Assembly (NCBI RefSeq): GCF_029601685.1
Contig: NZ_JARRIR010000011.1
Location: forward strand, 1-64,000
Source: Metarhizobium sp017305935
Lineage (GTDB): Bacteria; Pseudomonadota; Alphaproteobacteria; Rhizobiales; Rhizobiaceae
DNA length: 64,000 nt
Direction: 5' to 3'
The translations under genes were made by a program, and so were the position numbers. Numbering within the stretch: the first letter of the stretch is position 1; each line of letters opens with the position of its first letter. Shown piece by piece: positions 33,329 to 42,772 of this stretch. Under the pieces are notes generated by a model. That model did not search any database. It was not told the DNA's origin and worked only from the letters and a program-made list of their open reading frames with translations.

Positions 33329-34492
33329 GTGGAGTTACGAGCAACTAATAAGCAAGACTTATTATCGTCCACGCCTAGCGAGAAGCTGAAAATCATTCAG
33401 GTGATGCGAGCGGTTGCTGCCTTGGGAGTGCTTCTTTGGCACGCGGCCATATTCCTCGGGCCGGCGGGGCAGAGCTTGGGAACGAAGCTTTTCCATGCTC
33501 CCTCCGTGATCGGCGTCGATCTGTTCTTCCTGATCTGCGGCTTCGTCATCTTTCTGTCGTCGACGAAAAAGGTTGGCGGCAACACAACCATCGTTTCGCC
33601 GATCACATTCCTTGTCAAAAGGTTGGCGCGCATCTGTCCGCTGTACATGCTTTGCACGATCGTGATTTTCGTGATTGAACGAAGCGCGGAAAGGCAAACC
33701 GGGCTGCTTCTCCTGCGCAGTCTGTCCTTCCTGCCTGTTCAGAACGCCGATTATCCCAACATCTTCTCACCGACGATGACAGTGGGGTGGTCGATAAATT
33801 ATGAAGTGTATTTCTACTTGCTTTTCTCCGTGGCGCTGTTTTGCGGATTGAAGTTCTGGAAGCTGCTTTCGATATGGGCTGCGGCAGCGATCCTGCTGCC
33901 GCCCTTGCTCGCGCCGGAACTGCTGTCCTCTTTGACGCTGCGATCGGCGATAGCGGCGATCGTCACAAGTCCGCTCAATCTTCTGTTTCTTGCGGGAATA
34001 GCGATAGGAATGCTTTATCGCTGCCCTGCCATACGATTTCCGAGCCCGAGGCTGGCTCTCCTGGCCGTTTTCATTGCGCCTCTGCCTGTCCTCTATCAAT
34101 ATCTGGCAAATGCAGGCATTGCGCACGGCCTGTCCGGCGTCGGAACGTCGTTGGCTTTTCTGCTCACGATCGTGGTCATCGCCGATAAGACATTACATAT
34201 ACGCTGCGGCCGCATTTTAGGTTATCTTGGTGATATCTCGTATTCGATCTACCTCACGCATCCCATCGTCATGTGGGGGGTAATGTGGGCAAATGAGCGT
34301 TATGCTTGGGGCAGCCCGCTTCAGGGATGGTTTTGCGTTGGCGTTACCGTTCTTGCGACCGTAGCGGTGTCCTCGCTGACGTACCGCTTTATCGAAATGG
34401 GCTTGAGCGTTCAAATCAGGGATTGGGCGCTGGCTTACCGGACGCGGCAACCACAAGACGTCCCTCTTCTCATTCCGCGAAAGGCGAGCTAA
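33329..34492 (+). CDS. Acyltransferase 3 family membrane protein
   Basis: A 387-residue polytopic protein with about ten membrane helices. The N-terminal signature IIQVMRAVAALGVLLWHAAIFLG has the conserved Arg and His. IGVDLFFLICGFVIFLSS, LVKRLARICPLYML and GWSINYEVYFYLLFSVALFCG are characteristic of exopolysaccharide or Nod-type O-acyltransferases. The C-terminus has LGDISYSIYLTHPI. The start is uncertain: GTG 33329 gives an extra hydrophilic lead, and GTG/ATG near 33401-33404 are alternatives. It is flanked by gene remnants, so it may be cargo left from a polysaccharide locus. Confidence 0.85.
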   Translation: MELRATNKQDLLSSTPSEKLKIIQVMRAVAALGVLLWHAAIFLGPAGQSLGTKLFHAPSVIGVDLFFLICGFVIFLSSTKKVGGNTTIVSPITFLVKRLARICPLYMLCTIVIFVIERSAERQTGLLLLRSLSFLPVQNADYPNIFSPTMTVGWSINYEVYFYLLFSVALFCGLKFWKLLSIWAAAAILLPPLLAPELLSSLTLRSAIAAIVTSPLNLLFLAGIAIGMLYRCPAIRFPSPRLALLAVFIAPLPVLYQYLANAGIAHGLSGVGTSLAFLLTIVVIADKTLHIRCGRILGYLGDISYSIYLTHPIVMWGVMWANERYAWGSPLQGWFCVGVTVLATVAVSSLTYRFIEMGLSVQIRDWALAYRTRQPQDVPLLIPRKAS

Positions 34493-34887
34493 TTCTTCGC
34501 CTAAACCGGCAGGCACCGCCCCGATCGCATGGAGCGCTGCCCGAACGGATTGAAGCAGATCGGCGCTTAAAACTCTTCTATCAGAGGCATAGCGGCAAAT
34601 CGCGCATGCTTCGCTTCAGGCGTGCCGTAGGCCTCCCCCGGCAAAATCCACCAGTCCGGTCCCGGATTTTTAGGTTGCTTCTCGTCGACGAGATCAATCG
34701 TGCGCCTTCCAAAACATGCAGCGCGTCCGTCACCGAGGAGTGCCGGACAGCGACCATGATCGAAAGTGGTCGTGGGTCAAATCGAGGGAGACACCCGGTA
34801 TGCGACCATGCACCATGAACAGCCATCGAGGCAGCCGCAGACGCACATCGAAGGCTCCGTTCGCCAAAAGCTGACGCATAAGGTCGT
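34493..34887. other. Intergenic between acyltransferase and Mfd-type helicase
   Basis: These 395 bp between convergent genes contain the MoxR-like scrap at about 34665-34720. Open frames on both strands here look random. Confidence 0.45.
34665..34720 (+). pseudogene. MoxR-like AAA ATPase scrap
   Basis: One reading frame contains LLLVDEINRAPSKT, the Walker B and following residues characteristic of MoxR-family AAA+ ATPases. No Walker A or further domain remains on either side, and the frame continues only as unrelated sequence. I read it as a fossil fragment; chance is possible but unlikely for so specific a motif. Confidence 0.4.
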
Positions 34888-37800
34888 TTAACACCCGAGA
34901 AGCGTTTCAAGGAAAGCAAGCCTTTCAAGCCCATCCTTGCTTGGAAATTCATAGAGCAGGCGGCCACCACGCGACACCGGCGCGTGTGGCTTCGACAACA
35001 TGGCCACGATCTTGCGCGACGGCGCCCTGGCAAAGCCGATGGCTATCGCGCGCGGACCGCCATCCAGACTGGAGATGCCGTAGGCGGCGGCTTGCATTTT
35101 CAGCCGCGCCAACCGCAGCAGAATTTCGACACCTTGCGGACTCTCTCCGAAGCGATCCTCGAACTCATCGGCCAAGTCGTCGATTGCCTTGCGCGTGGTG
35201 GCGCGCATCAGCCTGGCGTAAAGGTTCAGCCGCATCGTGACATCGTTGACGTAGTCCGCCGGAATCGAGCCGGCGAGGCCGAGGTTGAGGGATATGGCTT
35301 CGCCGACGTCAACCGGTTCCTTGCGAAGAGCCGAAACCGCGCGTGCAAGCAGTCTCTGATAGAGACTGATACCCATGACCTTCATATGGCCGGCCTGGCT
35401 TTCGCCGACGATCTCGCCTCCGCCCCTGAGATCGAGATCCTCGAGGCTGATATCGAGGCCGGAACCAAGCCGGTCATATTCTATGAGCGTCGAAAGGCGC
35501 ATCCGTGTCTGCTCGCAAACATCCTTTCCGGGTTCGAGAAGCAGATAGACACTGCCCTGCGCCTTGCCTCGCCCGACGCGCCCGCGCAACTGGTGAAGCT
35601 GTGTCAGGCCGAAACGATCGGCGCGCCATACGAACATTGTGTTGGCGCGAGGCACGTCGAGCCCGCTTTCGATGATGTTCGTCGAGAGAAGAATATCTCC
35701 ATGCCCTTCGGCAAACCCCACCATGATCTCGTCCATCTCCGCAGCCGGCATTTGACCATGGGCGACTCTCACGGATAGTTCCGGCACGATCTCTGTAATG
35801 ACCGCCTCAAGTGCGGCGAGATCGTCGATTTGCGGCGCGATGAAGAAGCTTTGTCCGCCGCGACGGTGTTCCCGCAGCAGGGCGACCCGGGCGGAGCCTC
35901 GATCGAATGCGGTCAACGAGGTGCGCACTGGGCGCCGCAATGCCGGCGCCGTTGTCAACAGGCTGATCTCGCGCATGCCGACCATCGCCGTCTGCAACGT
36001 GCGAGGTATAGGCGTCGCGGACATGATCAATGTATGAAGCGACGGCGCCAAAGCCTGTAGCCTTGTCTTGTCGCGCGCCCCAAATCGTTGCTCCTCGTCA
36101 ACGATCAGCAATTGGAGCTTCGCGAAGGAAACATCCTTTGCGAGAACGGCTTGCGTGGCCACCACGATGCTGACTTCCCCAGCGGCAAGCGCCGCCTTGA
36201 CCTGCTTTGCCTCGGCAGCAGGCACGACGCGGGAGAGCATCGCAACCTCAACCCCCGTGCCGGCAAATCGCCGTTGAAAGGTCGAGAAATGCTGGCGGGC
36301 CAGCACCGTCGTCGGCGCAACGACAATCACCTGACCGCCGGAGAGAGCAACCGCCGCAGCGGCGCGAAGCGCGACTTCCGTCTTGCCGAAACCGACATCG
36401 CCGCAGACGAGCCGGTTCATGACCCGCCCCGAGGCCAGATCGGCCAGCACAGCCTCGATGGCAGCCATCTGATCGGTGGTTTCACTATAGGGAAAATGGG
36501 AAACGAAGCGGGCATAGTCTGCGCTCGGCGGAACGACAACCGCTGCTTTCGTCTGCTGCCGCTCCCGCGCCACGCGCATCATATGCCGCGCGACCGCCCG
36601 GATATCCTTGGCGACCGTCGCCCTTTTCTTCTGCCACGCTTCGGTATGCAAACGATCGAGGCCCACGACTCCTGCCTGTGAACCGTAACGCCAGAGCTTG
36701 CCGAATTCGTGCATCGGTACCATCAGCATGGTGCCGCCATGATATTCGAGCTGTGCGACATCGCATTCGACGCCGTCGGTAACGACGGTCTCGATCCCTC
36801 TCAGCACCGCCACGCCGTGATCTTCATGCACGACGACATTCCCGGGGCGAAGCTCCGGCTCGCAAAGCACGGTGCTGTCCACGGCGGTCGTCGCTTCTCT
36901 GACCACGTGGGCGGCCGGGATGACTGCCAGGTTCAGAGTGTGGTCGGCAAAGCCGTCGTCAAGATCGCAGCATCGGGCCAGCAGGCTGCCGGGCTCCGCC
37001 CCCTCGAGCTCACGCCAGCTTTCGACCAGCCGCATCTTGCGCCCGACGGCGCTTTCCAGACGGCGGCAAAGCCCGCGGAAGCGCGCGCCCTGCCCGGTGA
37101 TCAGAATGCGCCGTCCCGCAGCAAGCTGCGCCTTGACATAGTCAAGAAAAGCCTCACGCGGATTGGCCTCCCTCCAGAAACGTCCCGGCGCCTCCTGACC
37201 ACCCTGCGCAAGATGGAAGGCTGACGCAGCGTGCAGCTTTTCTTCCCATTCGGCACGCCCCAGATAGAGGGAACGAGCAATCGCTGCGCCGCCAAATTCC
37301 TCACGCGCTTCTCGCGCTTCGTCAATGATGTCGAGATACGTCGTGAGGCGTTCGTCAGCGCCCTGCGCGAGCCCGATGGCGGCGGTGCCGATCGCGTCGA
37401 ACACGGTGTCGAGCGTGTCGAAAAGCTGAAGGAGCTGGCAATCGACCTTTTCGAGCTCCGGTGCGCGATCCGGAGCCGGTTCGGCAAGCACGGCCTCCGA
37501 GGCCGGACCGAAAATCATTTCATCGACCGTAGACTCCGTCCGCTGCGTGCCTGGATTATAGGATCGAAGTTCGGCGACGGAACCGTGATCGTCGAGCACG
37601 ATGCGCATCGGCACGTCAGCGCCGGCGGGATAGATATCGATCAGGTCTTCGCGGTTCGCCAATTCTCCGGGATCGTCGACGATGCCCTCTTCGATATAGC
37701 CGGTGCGCATCGTAAAGGCGCGGAAAGCGGCGTGATCGAACCGGTCTCCGACCGTGAGCCGGTACCAGCTTTCGCGGATGACGGAAACGGGCGGTATCCG

Positions 37801-38211
37801 CTGCAACACGGCGTCGAGCGAAGTGATGAGCATCCTGGGGCCGCTGGAACGCGCCATCCACACCCGCAAGGCGTCCATTCGTCGGCCCATGCAATGTCTG
37901 GACGGAGGAACCCGATCATAGGGCAAACAATCCCAAGGCGGTAGCAGGAGCGGATCTATATCGGGATGAAGGGCGCGCACCGCCTGCGCGATACGGACCG
38001 CCGAGGCTTCGCTCAACGCGATGTAGACCATATCGCTTTTCAGGACCATGAAATGCGAAATCAGACGGGCTGCTACGAGCGCAGGGCCGGGTCTTGTAGC
38101 CGGAATTGGAAGCGGCGTGGAGTGTTGCCGGATTTCCTCAGGCATGACGTGATGCAATGGATCCCCCTTGGTGCGCCTGCGTCCCGATCGAGCGTGTGGC
38201 GGCATGTGCAA
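34888..38211 (-). CDS. Transcription-repair coupling factor-type helicase (Mfd-like, probable paralogue)
   Basis: A 1107-residue protein with the full Mfd order. UvrB-like N-terminal modules come first (DIDPLLLPPWDCLPYDRVPPS). The RNA-polymerase-interacting CarD-like domain is about residues 445-545 (GNVVVHEDHGVAVLRGIE). The RecG-like translocase has Walker A GDVGFGKTE, LLIVDEEQRFG, SATPIPRTL, STNIIESGLDVPRANTMF and QLRGRVGRGKAQG, and a D7-like TRCF tail follows. Mfd displaces stalled RNA polymerase and recruits UvrA. It is slightly shorter than housekeeping Mfd, and its setting among accessory genes suggests a second copy (inference). ATG 38145 (MPEEIRQHS) is an alternative start. Confidence 0.88.
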   Translation of the reverse strand: MHMPPHARSGRRRTKGDPLHHVMPEEIRQHSTPLPIPATRPGPALVAARLISHFMVLKSDMVYIALSEASAVRIAQAVRALHPDIDPLLLPPWDCLPYDRVPPSRHCMGRRMDALRVWMARSSGPRMLITSLDAVLQRIPPVSVIRESWYRLTVGDRFDHAAFRAFTMRTGYIEEGIVDDPGELANREDLIDIYPAGADVPMRIVLDDHGSVAELRSYNPGTQRTESTVDEMIFGPASEAVLAEPAPDRAPELEKVDCQLLQLFDTLDTVFDAIGTAAIGLAQGADERLTTYLDIIDEAREAREEFGGAAIARSLYLGRAEWEEKLHAASAFHLAQGGQEAPGRFWREANPREAFLDYVKAQLAAGRRILITGQGARFRGLCRRLESAVGRKMRLVESWRELEGAEPGSLLARCCDLDDGFADHTLNLAVIPAAHVVREATTAVDSTVLCEPELRPGNVVVHEDHGVAVLRGIETVVTDGVECDVAQLEYHGGTMLMVPMHEFGKLWRYGSQAGVVGLDRLHTEAWQKKRATVAKDIRAVARHMMRVARERQQTKAAVVVPPSADYARFVSHFPYSETTDQMAAIEAVLADLASGRVMNRLVCGDVGFGKTEVALRAAAAVALSGGQVIVVAPTTVLARQHFSTFQRRFAGTGVEVAMLSRVVPAAEAKQVKAALAAGEVSIVVATQAVLAKDVSFAKLQLLIVDEEQRFGARDKTRLQALAPSLHTLIMSATPIPRTLQTAMVGMREISLLTTAPALRRPVRTSLTAFDRGSARVALLREHRRGGQSFFIAPQIDDLAALEAVITEIVPELSVRVAHGQMPAAEMDEIMVGFAEGHGDILLSTNIIESGLDVPRANTMFVWRADRFGLTQLHQLRGRVGRGKAQGSVYLLLEPGKDVCEQTRMRLSTLIEYDRLGSGLDISLEDLDLRGGGEIVGESQAGHMKVMGISLYQRLLARAVSALRKEPVDVGEAISLNLGLAGSIPADYVNDVTMRLNLYARLMRATTRKAIDDLADEFEDRFGESPQGVEILLRLARLKMQAAAYGISSLDGGPRAIAIGFARAPSRKIVAMLSKPHAPVSRGGRLLYEFPSKDGLERLAFLETLLGC

Positions 38212-38412
38212 GCAGGAACCGCTGACACCGTGTTCGGTTCCAAGGGGCGAAAGAGACTATGCTGGAATTTTTACAATCCTGCCGATGGCAGGTTCGTCCT
38301 GCCATGAACACTGGATCTGCCGATGAAATCCCGGCAAAGCCGCCGGCCAGAAGCAACTGCCAGGGATAGCCGCCCCGGACCTGCTAAAGCCCCAAAACAG
38401 CCGAGGCCCGCT

Positions 38413-39219
38413 TCAATGCGCGCGCAGGATACGTTGAACGAGTTCGGTGCGGTTATGCGCTTCGTGGCGCTTGCAAAGCCTGTCGATATGATCCTTGACC
38501 GTGTAGGGCGATATGCCGAGCGAACGGGCGATCTCCTTGTTGGAAAGGCCGTCGCACAGCAGTAGCGCCACTTCGCGAGAGCGCAGCGGCAATTGCCTGA
38601 TCATTTCGTTTTCGCACAACTGACGGCCGGGCCGACCGAGCGCCTGAAAGGTGTTTTTCCCTGTCGATGCGATCGGCAGGTTCGATAGCCGGCCGGTCTC
38701 GATCATGTGGGTCAAGGCCAGGGAGCCGGCGCGGCAGAGAAGCTCCATGCCGTTGCGCGCCTCTTGCGGATAGGTTTCCGCCATGCCGCCGGTCGCGGTA
38801 TAGACGACGCCGACGATGCGGTCTTCGACATGCAGCGGGCCGGCCATGCAATTGGTAAACCCCCAACGCTTGAGCAGCTTGAAATTGCCGCATGCAAGCC
38901 AGCCGGAGGCACCCAGGAGTTCAGCCCCATCGATAGGTCGACCCGTATCGACGACATGTTCGAGGATCGGGTCGTTGCGATAGGAGGTATCGCCGTATTC
39001 CTCGATGAACCCTCGCGGCGCCTGCTTGCTGTAGAAGAGACAGGGCTTGTGGTCGTCGAGGAAATAGAGCCCGATGGCGCCGGAGGCGATAAAACGGTGG
39101 AGGCCTCGCTCGCAGGCGTCGCCAAGCGCCTGCAGCGAACGGCTGGCGGCGATGCTCAAAATCGCATCGCCGATGCCGTGCTTCGGTGGGATGGGCGTCA
39201 CGTCAGCAGCCGAGGTCAT
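38413..39219 (-). CDS. LuxR family transcriptional regulator
   Basis: A 268-residue regulator. The N-terminal 190 residues resemble a GAF or autoinducer-binding-like sensor domain. The C-terminal LuxR HTH reads LPLRSREVALLLCDGLSNKEIARSLGISPYTVKDHIDRLCKRHEAHNRTELVQRI. There is no receiver domain, so it probably binds a small ligand directly. A GGAGGG site precedes ATG 39219. It sits beside the flavin monooxygenase gene and is the natural regulator of the 39.4-44.5 kb catabolic cluster; the CCCCCA-TT-TGGGGG dyad at 40696-40709 is a candidate target (inference). Confidence 0.88.
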   Translation of the reverse strand: MTSAADVTPIPPKHGIGDAILSIAASRSLQALGDACERGLHRFIASGAIGLYFLDDHKPCLFYSKQAPRGFIEEYGDTSYRNDPILEHVVDTGRPIDGAELLGASGWLACGNFKLLKRWGFTNCMAGPLHVEDRIVGVVYTATGGMAETYPQEARNGMELLCRAGSLALTHMIETGRLSNLPIASTGKNTFQALGRPGRQLCENEMIRQLPLRSREVALLLCDGLSNKEIARSLGISPYTVKDHIDRLCKRHEAHNRTELVQRILRAH

Positions 39220-39360
39220 CCGTTTATCCCTCCTGTCGCGGTGAGTGCTTCTTCAAGGGACATTCTTGTCCCTCCCCTCCTGTACTTTTCACCGCAAGCT
39301 GGGAGTTTGCGGCAAATTTAACCAAAAGCAAGCACCTCATGACGGAAATGTGAACGGGCC

Positions 39361-40587
39361 TCAGCCGTTTACGCCGAAGACCTCCCATTTCGCATTCGGG
39401 CCGTAGGCGCCGAGATAGACGCGGCCGCATTCCTGGACGATTTCGTCGGCCATCAGGATATGCTGCGTGCCCGAATGGATGTCACGGTAGAACCGCTGCA
39501 TCACCCCGTCATGCAGCGACGCGCCGCGCGCGGCACGGTGCGCGAAAGTGCTGACCTCGGAAATAACGTCGTGGATATGTCGCAGCGCAAGCTTGATGTC
39601 GGCGATCTGTTCGACGGAGGCTTCGCCGCCATGCGCAAACGTATCGGCCAGACCGCCCCAGGACTGATAGATGAAGGCGCGGGCCGAGCGATACTTGGCC
39701 TCGGCGCGGGCGAATTCGAACTTGAAGACGCCGCCCTCGTTCATCTTGCCGAAGGCATCGACGCGCTTGGATGCGAGTTTCGCAAGTTCGTCCAGCATGC
39801 GGCGCCCGACGCCCAGCGCCCAGCTCGTATGACCCCAGGCCGTATAGCCGACAAGGCCGAGCGTCGATTGCTTGCCGCCGCGCTGTGCTTCGGCAACTGC
39901 GAAATCGTAACAGCAGCGATCCGGCACGAACAGTTCCGCACCGTCCTTCAGCGTATAGTCGAAGCTCCCGGTGGCGCGCAGGCCGAGCACGTCCCAGTTG
40001 CCCTTGAGCACGATCGTATCGCGTGGATGGTGGGTAACGACAATGCGCGGCGCTCCGTTCGCCAACTTCAGCATATTGCCGTCGTCATCGGTGAGAAAGC
40101 AGCCGGAATGGATCCACTTTGCGTGGTGAATGCCGCTGCCATAAGCCCAATGACCCTTGATCAAGTAACCGCCTTCAACCTTGCGGGCGAAGCCGCGCGG
40201 CACACCGTTGCCCGCCACCATCGTATCCGGCCCGCCGGCGAAGACCTCGCGTGCCCCGTCATCGGGAAGCAACACGGAAAGGACGCCGCCGACCGCATTG
40301 TTGACCACGACGCACCAGCCGGCCGACCCATGTGCCCATGCCACGCGCTCGGCAAGCCGCATCGCATCGACATGCGGCAGTTCCGCGCCACCCAGCTCCT
40401 TGGGCATCAACATGCTGTACAAGCCGTTCGCCTTCAGCAGCTCGAAGGTGGTATCCGAGAGACGATTGAGCGCTTCACTCTCTTCGGCCGCTGCTTCGAT
40501 CGCCGGCAGAATGCTTTCCACCTTGGCCTGCATGGTTTCGAAGTTTGCGGCACGGGCTTCCTTCAACATCGTGACGGAACTGCTCAT
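39361..40587 (-). CDS. Flavin-dependent monooxygenase, acyl-CoA dehydrogenase fold (HsaA/DszC-like oxygenase)
   Basis: A 408-residue protein of the acyl-CoA-dehydrogenase-fold monooxygenases (group D). Features include the N-terminal helical domain (LSDTTFELLKANGLYSMLMPKELGGAEL), the middle beta domain (YLIKGHWAYGSGIHHAKWI, DVLGLRATGSFDYTLKDGAELFVP) and the C-terminal helical domain (HRAARGASLHDGVMQRFYRDIHSGTQHILMADEIVQECGRVYLG). The His/Arg-rich C-terminal motif is typical of HsaA, HpaB-type and DszC oxygenases rather than true dehydrogenases. Such enzymes need reduced flavin from a partner; the FMN reductase at 40807 is divergently transcribed. The substrate is unknown, possibly a phenol or N-/S-heterocycle. 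Confidence 0.85.
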   Translation of the reverse strand: MSSSVTMLKEARAANFETMQAKVESILPAIEAAAEESEALNRLSDTTFELLKANGLYSMLMPKELGGAELPHVDAMRLAERVAWAHGSAGWCVVVNNAVGGVLSVLLPDDGAREVFAGGPDTMVAGNGVPRGFARKVEGGYLIKGHWAYGSGIHHAKWIHSGCFLTDDDGNMLKLANGAPRIVVTHHPRDTIVLKGNWDVLGLRATGSFDYTLKDGAELFVPDRCCYDFAVAEAQRGGKQSTLGLVGYTAWGHTSWALGVGRRMLDELAKLASKRVDAFGKMNEGGVFKFEFARAEAKYRSARAFIYQSWGGLADTFAHGGEASVEQIADIKLALRHIHDVISEVSTFAHRAARGASLHDGVMQRFYRDIHSGTQHILMADEIVQECGRVYLGAYGPNAKWEVFGVNG

Positions 40588-40695
40588 GGGTTCACCCTCT
40601 TCATATTGTTTTCATTGAAGTTGCGGCACGGGCTGCCTGAAGGCGGCAGTGCCAATTCGCCGTCAGTCTTCCCGTCCTGCTCCAGGGGTACAACG

Positions 40696-40709
40696 CCCCC
40701 ATTTGGGGG
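40696..40709. promoter_or_regulatory. CCCCCA-TT-TGGGGG dyad in the divergent promoter
   Basis: A perfect 6-bp inverted repeat with a 2-nt centre. It lies about 110 bp from both the monooxygenase start (40587) and the FMN reductase start (40807). It is a good candidate operator for the LuxR regulator at 38413-39219. Confidence 0.5.
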
Positions 40710-40806
40710 GAATTGCTATTGGTCAAGTCGGACCGAATACTCCCAGCCCAGGGAATTTCACGGGTAGCGGACAGCCAACCAGCGACGCGGACCGACTGGG
40801 AGTACG

Positions 40807-41358
40807 ATGACGATGACGGGACCAAAGGTCATAGGCTTCTGCGGCAACACGCAGAGGCCTTCGAAGACGCGCGCGCTCGTGGAGGCGGTAGCCACTCGCC
40901 TTGCCGATCACCATGACATCGAGACCGAGATATTCGACCTGGCGGGCCTTGAGCTCGATGCCTTGCAGTACGGGCGGCTGTCGCCTCAGGCGGCGGAGCT
41001 GATCGCCGCGATCGAGGCCGCAGACGCCCTGATCGTCGGCACACCGGTCTACAAGGGTTCCTATAGCGGTCTGTTCAAGCATGTGTTCGATCTGGTGCAG
41101 CCGGGGGCGCTGACCAACCGCCCGGTGCTGATGACCGCTACAGGCGGCGGCACCCGCCATTGCCTGATGGTCGAGCACCAGCTTCGGCCGCTCTTCGGGT
41201 TTTTCGAAGCCTGTAGCGTGCCGACCGCCATCTATGCCAGCGAGGCGGATTTCAGGGATGGCCATCCGGCCAGTCCACTGGTGCTGCAACGGATCGCCGC
41301 AGCCAGTGGCCAGCTCGCACGCCTCATCCATCACCATTGCCTTGAAGCTGCAGAATAG
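40807..41358 (+). CDS. NAD(P)H-dependent FMN reductase (SsuE/MsuE-like)
   Basis: A 183-residue flavodoxin-fold reductase. The FMN-phosphate loop is GFCGNTQRPSKTRALVEAV (about residues 10-28), and the family motif GTPVYKGSYSGLFKHVFDLVQPGALTNRPVLMTATGGG follows. SsuE/MsuE proteins supply FMNH2 to two-component monooxygenases, so this is the likely partner of the oxygenase at 39361-40587, from which it is divergently transcribed. MTMTGPK gives two possible starts (40807 or 40813). The downstream hydrolase-cupin gene follows after 10 bp. Confidence 0.92.
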   Translation: MTMTGPKVIGFCGNTQRPSKTRALVEAVATRLADHHDIETEIFDLAGLELDALQYGRLSPQAAELIAAIEAADALIVGTPVYKGSYSGLFKHVFDLVQPGALTNRPVLMTATGGGTRHCLMVEHQLRPLFGFFEACSVPTAIYASEADFRDGHPASPLVLQRIAAASGQLARLIHHHCLEAAE

Positions 41359-41368
41359 GAGAGCCGTC

Positions 41369-42649
41369 ATGCTCCAACCCGCCTTCTTCTTTCCCGCCAT
41401 GGACGGTTTCGATCGCCACGAAATCGACGTGAACGGCATCCGCACCGTCGTTTACGGCATCGGCCAGGGAAGACCGATCGTCTTTCTGCACGGCGCCGGC
41501 ACGTTTCCGGGTTTCGAGTTCGCCAGGCGGCTCGCCGCCAATCGTCGTGTTCTCATTCCCTATCACCCAGGTTTCGGCGAATCCGCCGATGACGACGGTG
41601 CCACGACGATCGACGATTACGTGCTGCATTACGCGACGCTGTTCGAACAACTCGGCCTTTGCGACATCGATCTTGCCGGTTTTTCGCTCGGTGGCTGGAT
41701 CGCGGCCGAATATGCGGCACGGTTCGACGGGAAGATTCGCCGCCTGGTCCTTGTCGCCCCGGCCGGACTGGTCGTCGCGGAGCATCCCGTGCCGGATCTC
41801 TCCGTGGTCGCGCCGCAGGACCTGCCGGGATACCTGACCCACGATCCGACGGTAGCCGTCCGCTATTTCCCGAAGGTGCCGGACCCGGCTTTCGACCAGG
41901 CGCTGGGACGGGAAATGATGGGGCTTGGCCGCCTTCTCGCGCAGGATCCGCAAGGCAATCCGAAGCTGGAACGCTGGCTGCCGCGCATCAGCGCGCCCAC
42001 CCTGCTGCTCTGGGGCAGCGCCGACCGCATGCGCCCGGCAGGCGCCGCCGATGCCTGGCTGAAGCTCATCTCCAATTCCAGCGCCGAGTTTTTTCCGGAG
42101 ACCGGCCACCTGCTCTTCGAGGAACGTCCGGAAGCCGCCGACAGCCTGCTCGCCTTCTTTAACGCAGACACCATTTCCAGACATCAGAAAGGACAGACCA
42201 TGGTTTTCATGCCGGCCGGCGTGACCAAAAGCACGGAGAGTTGCGAGGGTATCGTCTGGAGCATTCTCGGCCAGACCTATACGCTGAAGCAGCATTCGGA
42301 TGCCTCCATGGCGTGGCATGCGGTGCTGCCGCCCGGCACCTTCGTTCCGCCGCACATCCACCCGACACAGGACGAGTTCATCTATCTTCTGGAAGGCGAA
42401 CTCGACCTGCTCCTCGACGGAGAAAAGGTCTCCGCCAAGCCCGGCGACACCATCCGCCTGCCGATGGGCCAGTCTCACGGCATCTTCAACAATTCCGCCG
42501 ATGCCACGGTGAAATGCGTGTTCTGGGTTGCCCCGACCGGCAAGCTGCGTGGCCTGTTCGAACGCATCCACAATGTCGGCGACCCGGCCGAAGTTGTCCG
42601 CATCGCCGCCGAGCACGACGTGGATTTTCTACCGCCGCCTGGCGCTTGA
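41369..42649 (+). CDS. Alpha/beta hydrolase fused in frame to a cupin domain
   Basis: A 426-residue continuous frame from an ATG with AGGAGAG upstream. Residues about 1-268 are an alpha/beta hydrolase: oxyanion region FLHGAGTFPG, nucleophile elbow AGFSLGGW, acid in LLLWGSADRM, His in ETGHLLFEE. Residues about 290-400 are a cupin: PPHIHPTQDEFIYLLEGELDLLLDGEKV and PGDTIRLPMGQSHGIFN. At the junction an internal AGAAAGGACAG and in-frame ATG (42200, residue 278) look like the start of a formerly separate cupin gene with no stop codon before it. The product may be a fusion, or the cupin may also be made alone. It belongs to the monooxygenase cluster; the step is unknown. Confidence 0.85.
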   Translation: MLQPAFFFPAMDGFDRHEIDVNGIRTVVYGIGQGRPIVFLHGAGTFPGFEFARRLAANRRVLIPYHPGFGESADDDGATTIDDYVLHYATLFEQLGLCDIDLAGFSLGGWIAAEYAARFDGKIRRLVLVAPAGLVVAEHPVPDLSVVAPQDLPGYLTHDPTVAVRYFPKVPDPAFDQALGREMMGLGRLLAQDPQGNPKLERWLPRISAPTLLLWGSADRMRPAGAADAWLKLISNSSAEFFPETGHLLFEERPEAADSLLAFFNADTISRHQKGQTMVFMPAGVTKSTESCEGIVWSILGQTYTLKQHSDASMAWHAVLPPGTFVPPHIHPTQDEFIYLLEGELDLLLDGEKVSAKPGDTIRLPMGQSHGIFNNSADATVKCVFWVAPTGKLRGLFERIHNVGDPAEVVRIAAEHDVDFLPPPGA

Positions 42650-42772
42650 GCCTTTTCGGAATGCGGCCGGCGGAAGGGAAACCGCCTTGCCGCTGCATCG
42701 ACACCGGAAGAACCGCCGCAACAAAAAAGGCAGCTGCGGATGCAGTCGTTTCAAACAAGGGGAACCCGACAA

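Noticed and set aside
41234..41368. Extra N-terminus of the hydrolase-cupin frame
   Set aside because: It overlaps the FMN reductase gene in another frame; the ATG at 41369 has AGGAGAG and begins the hydrolase fold.
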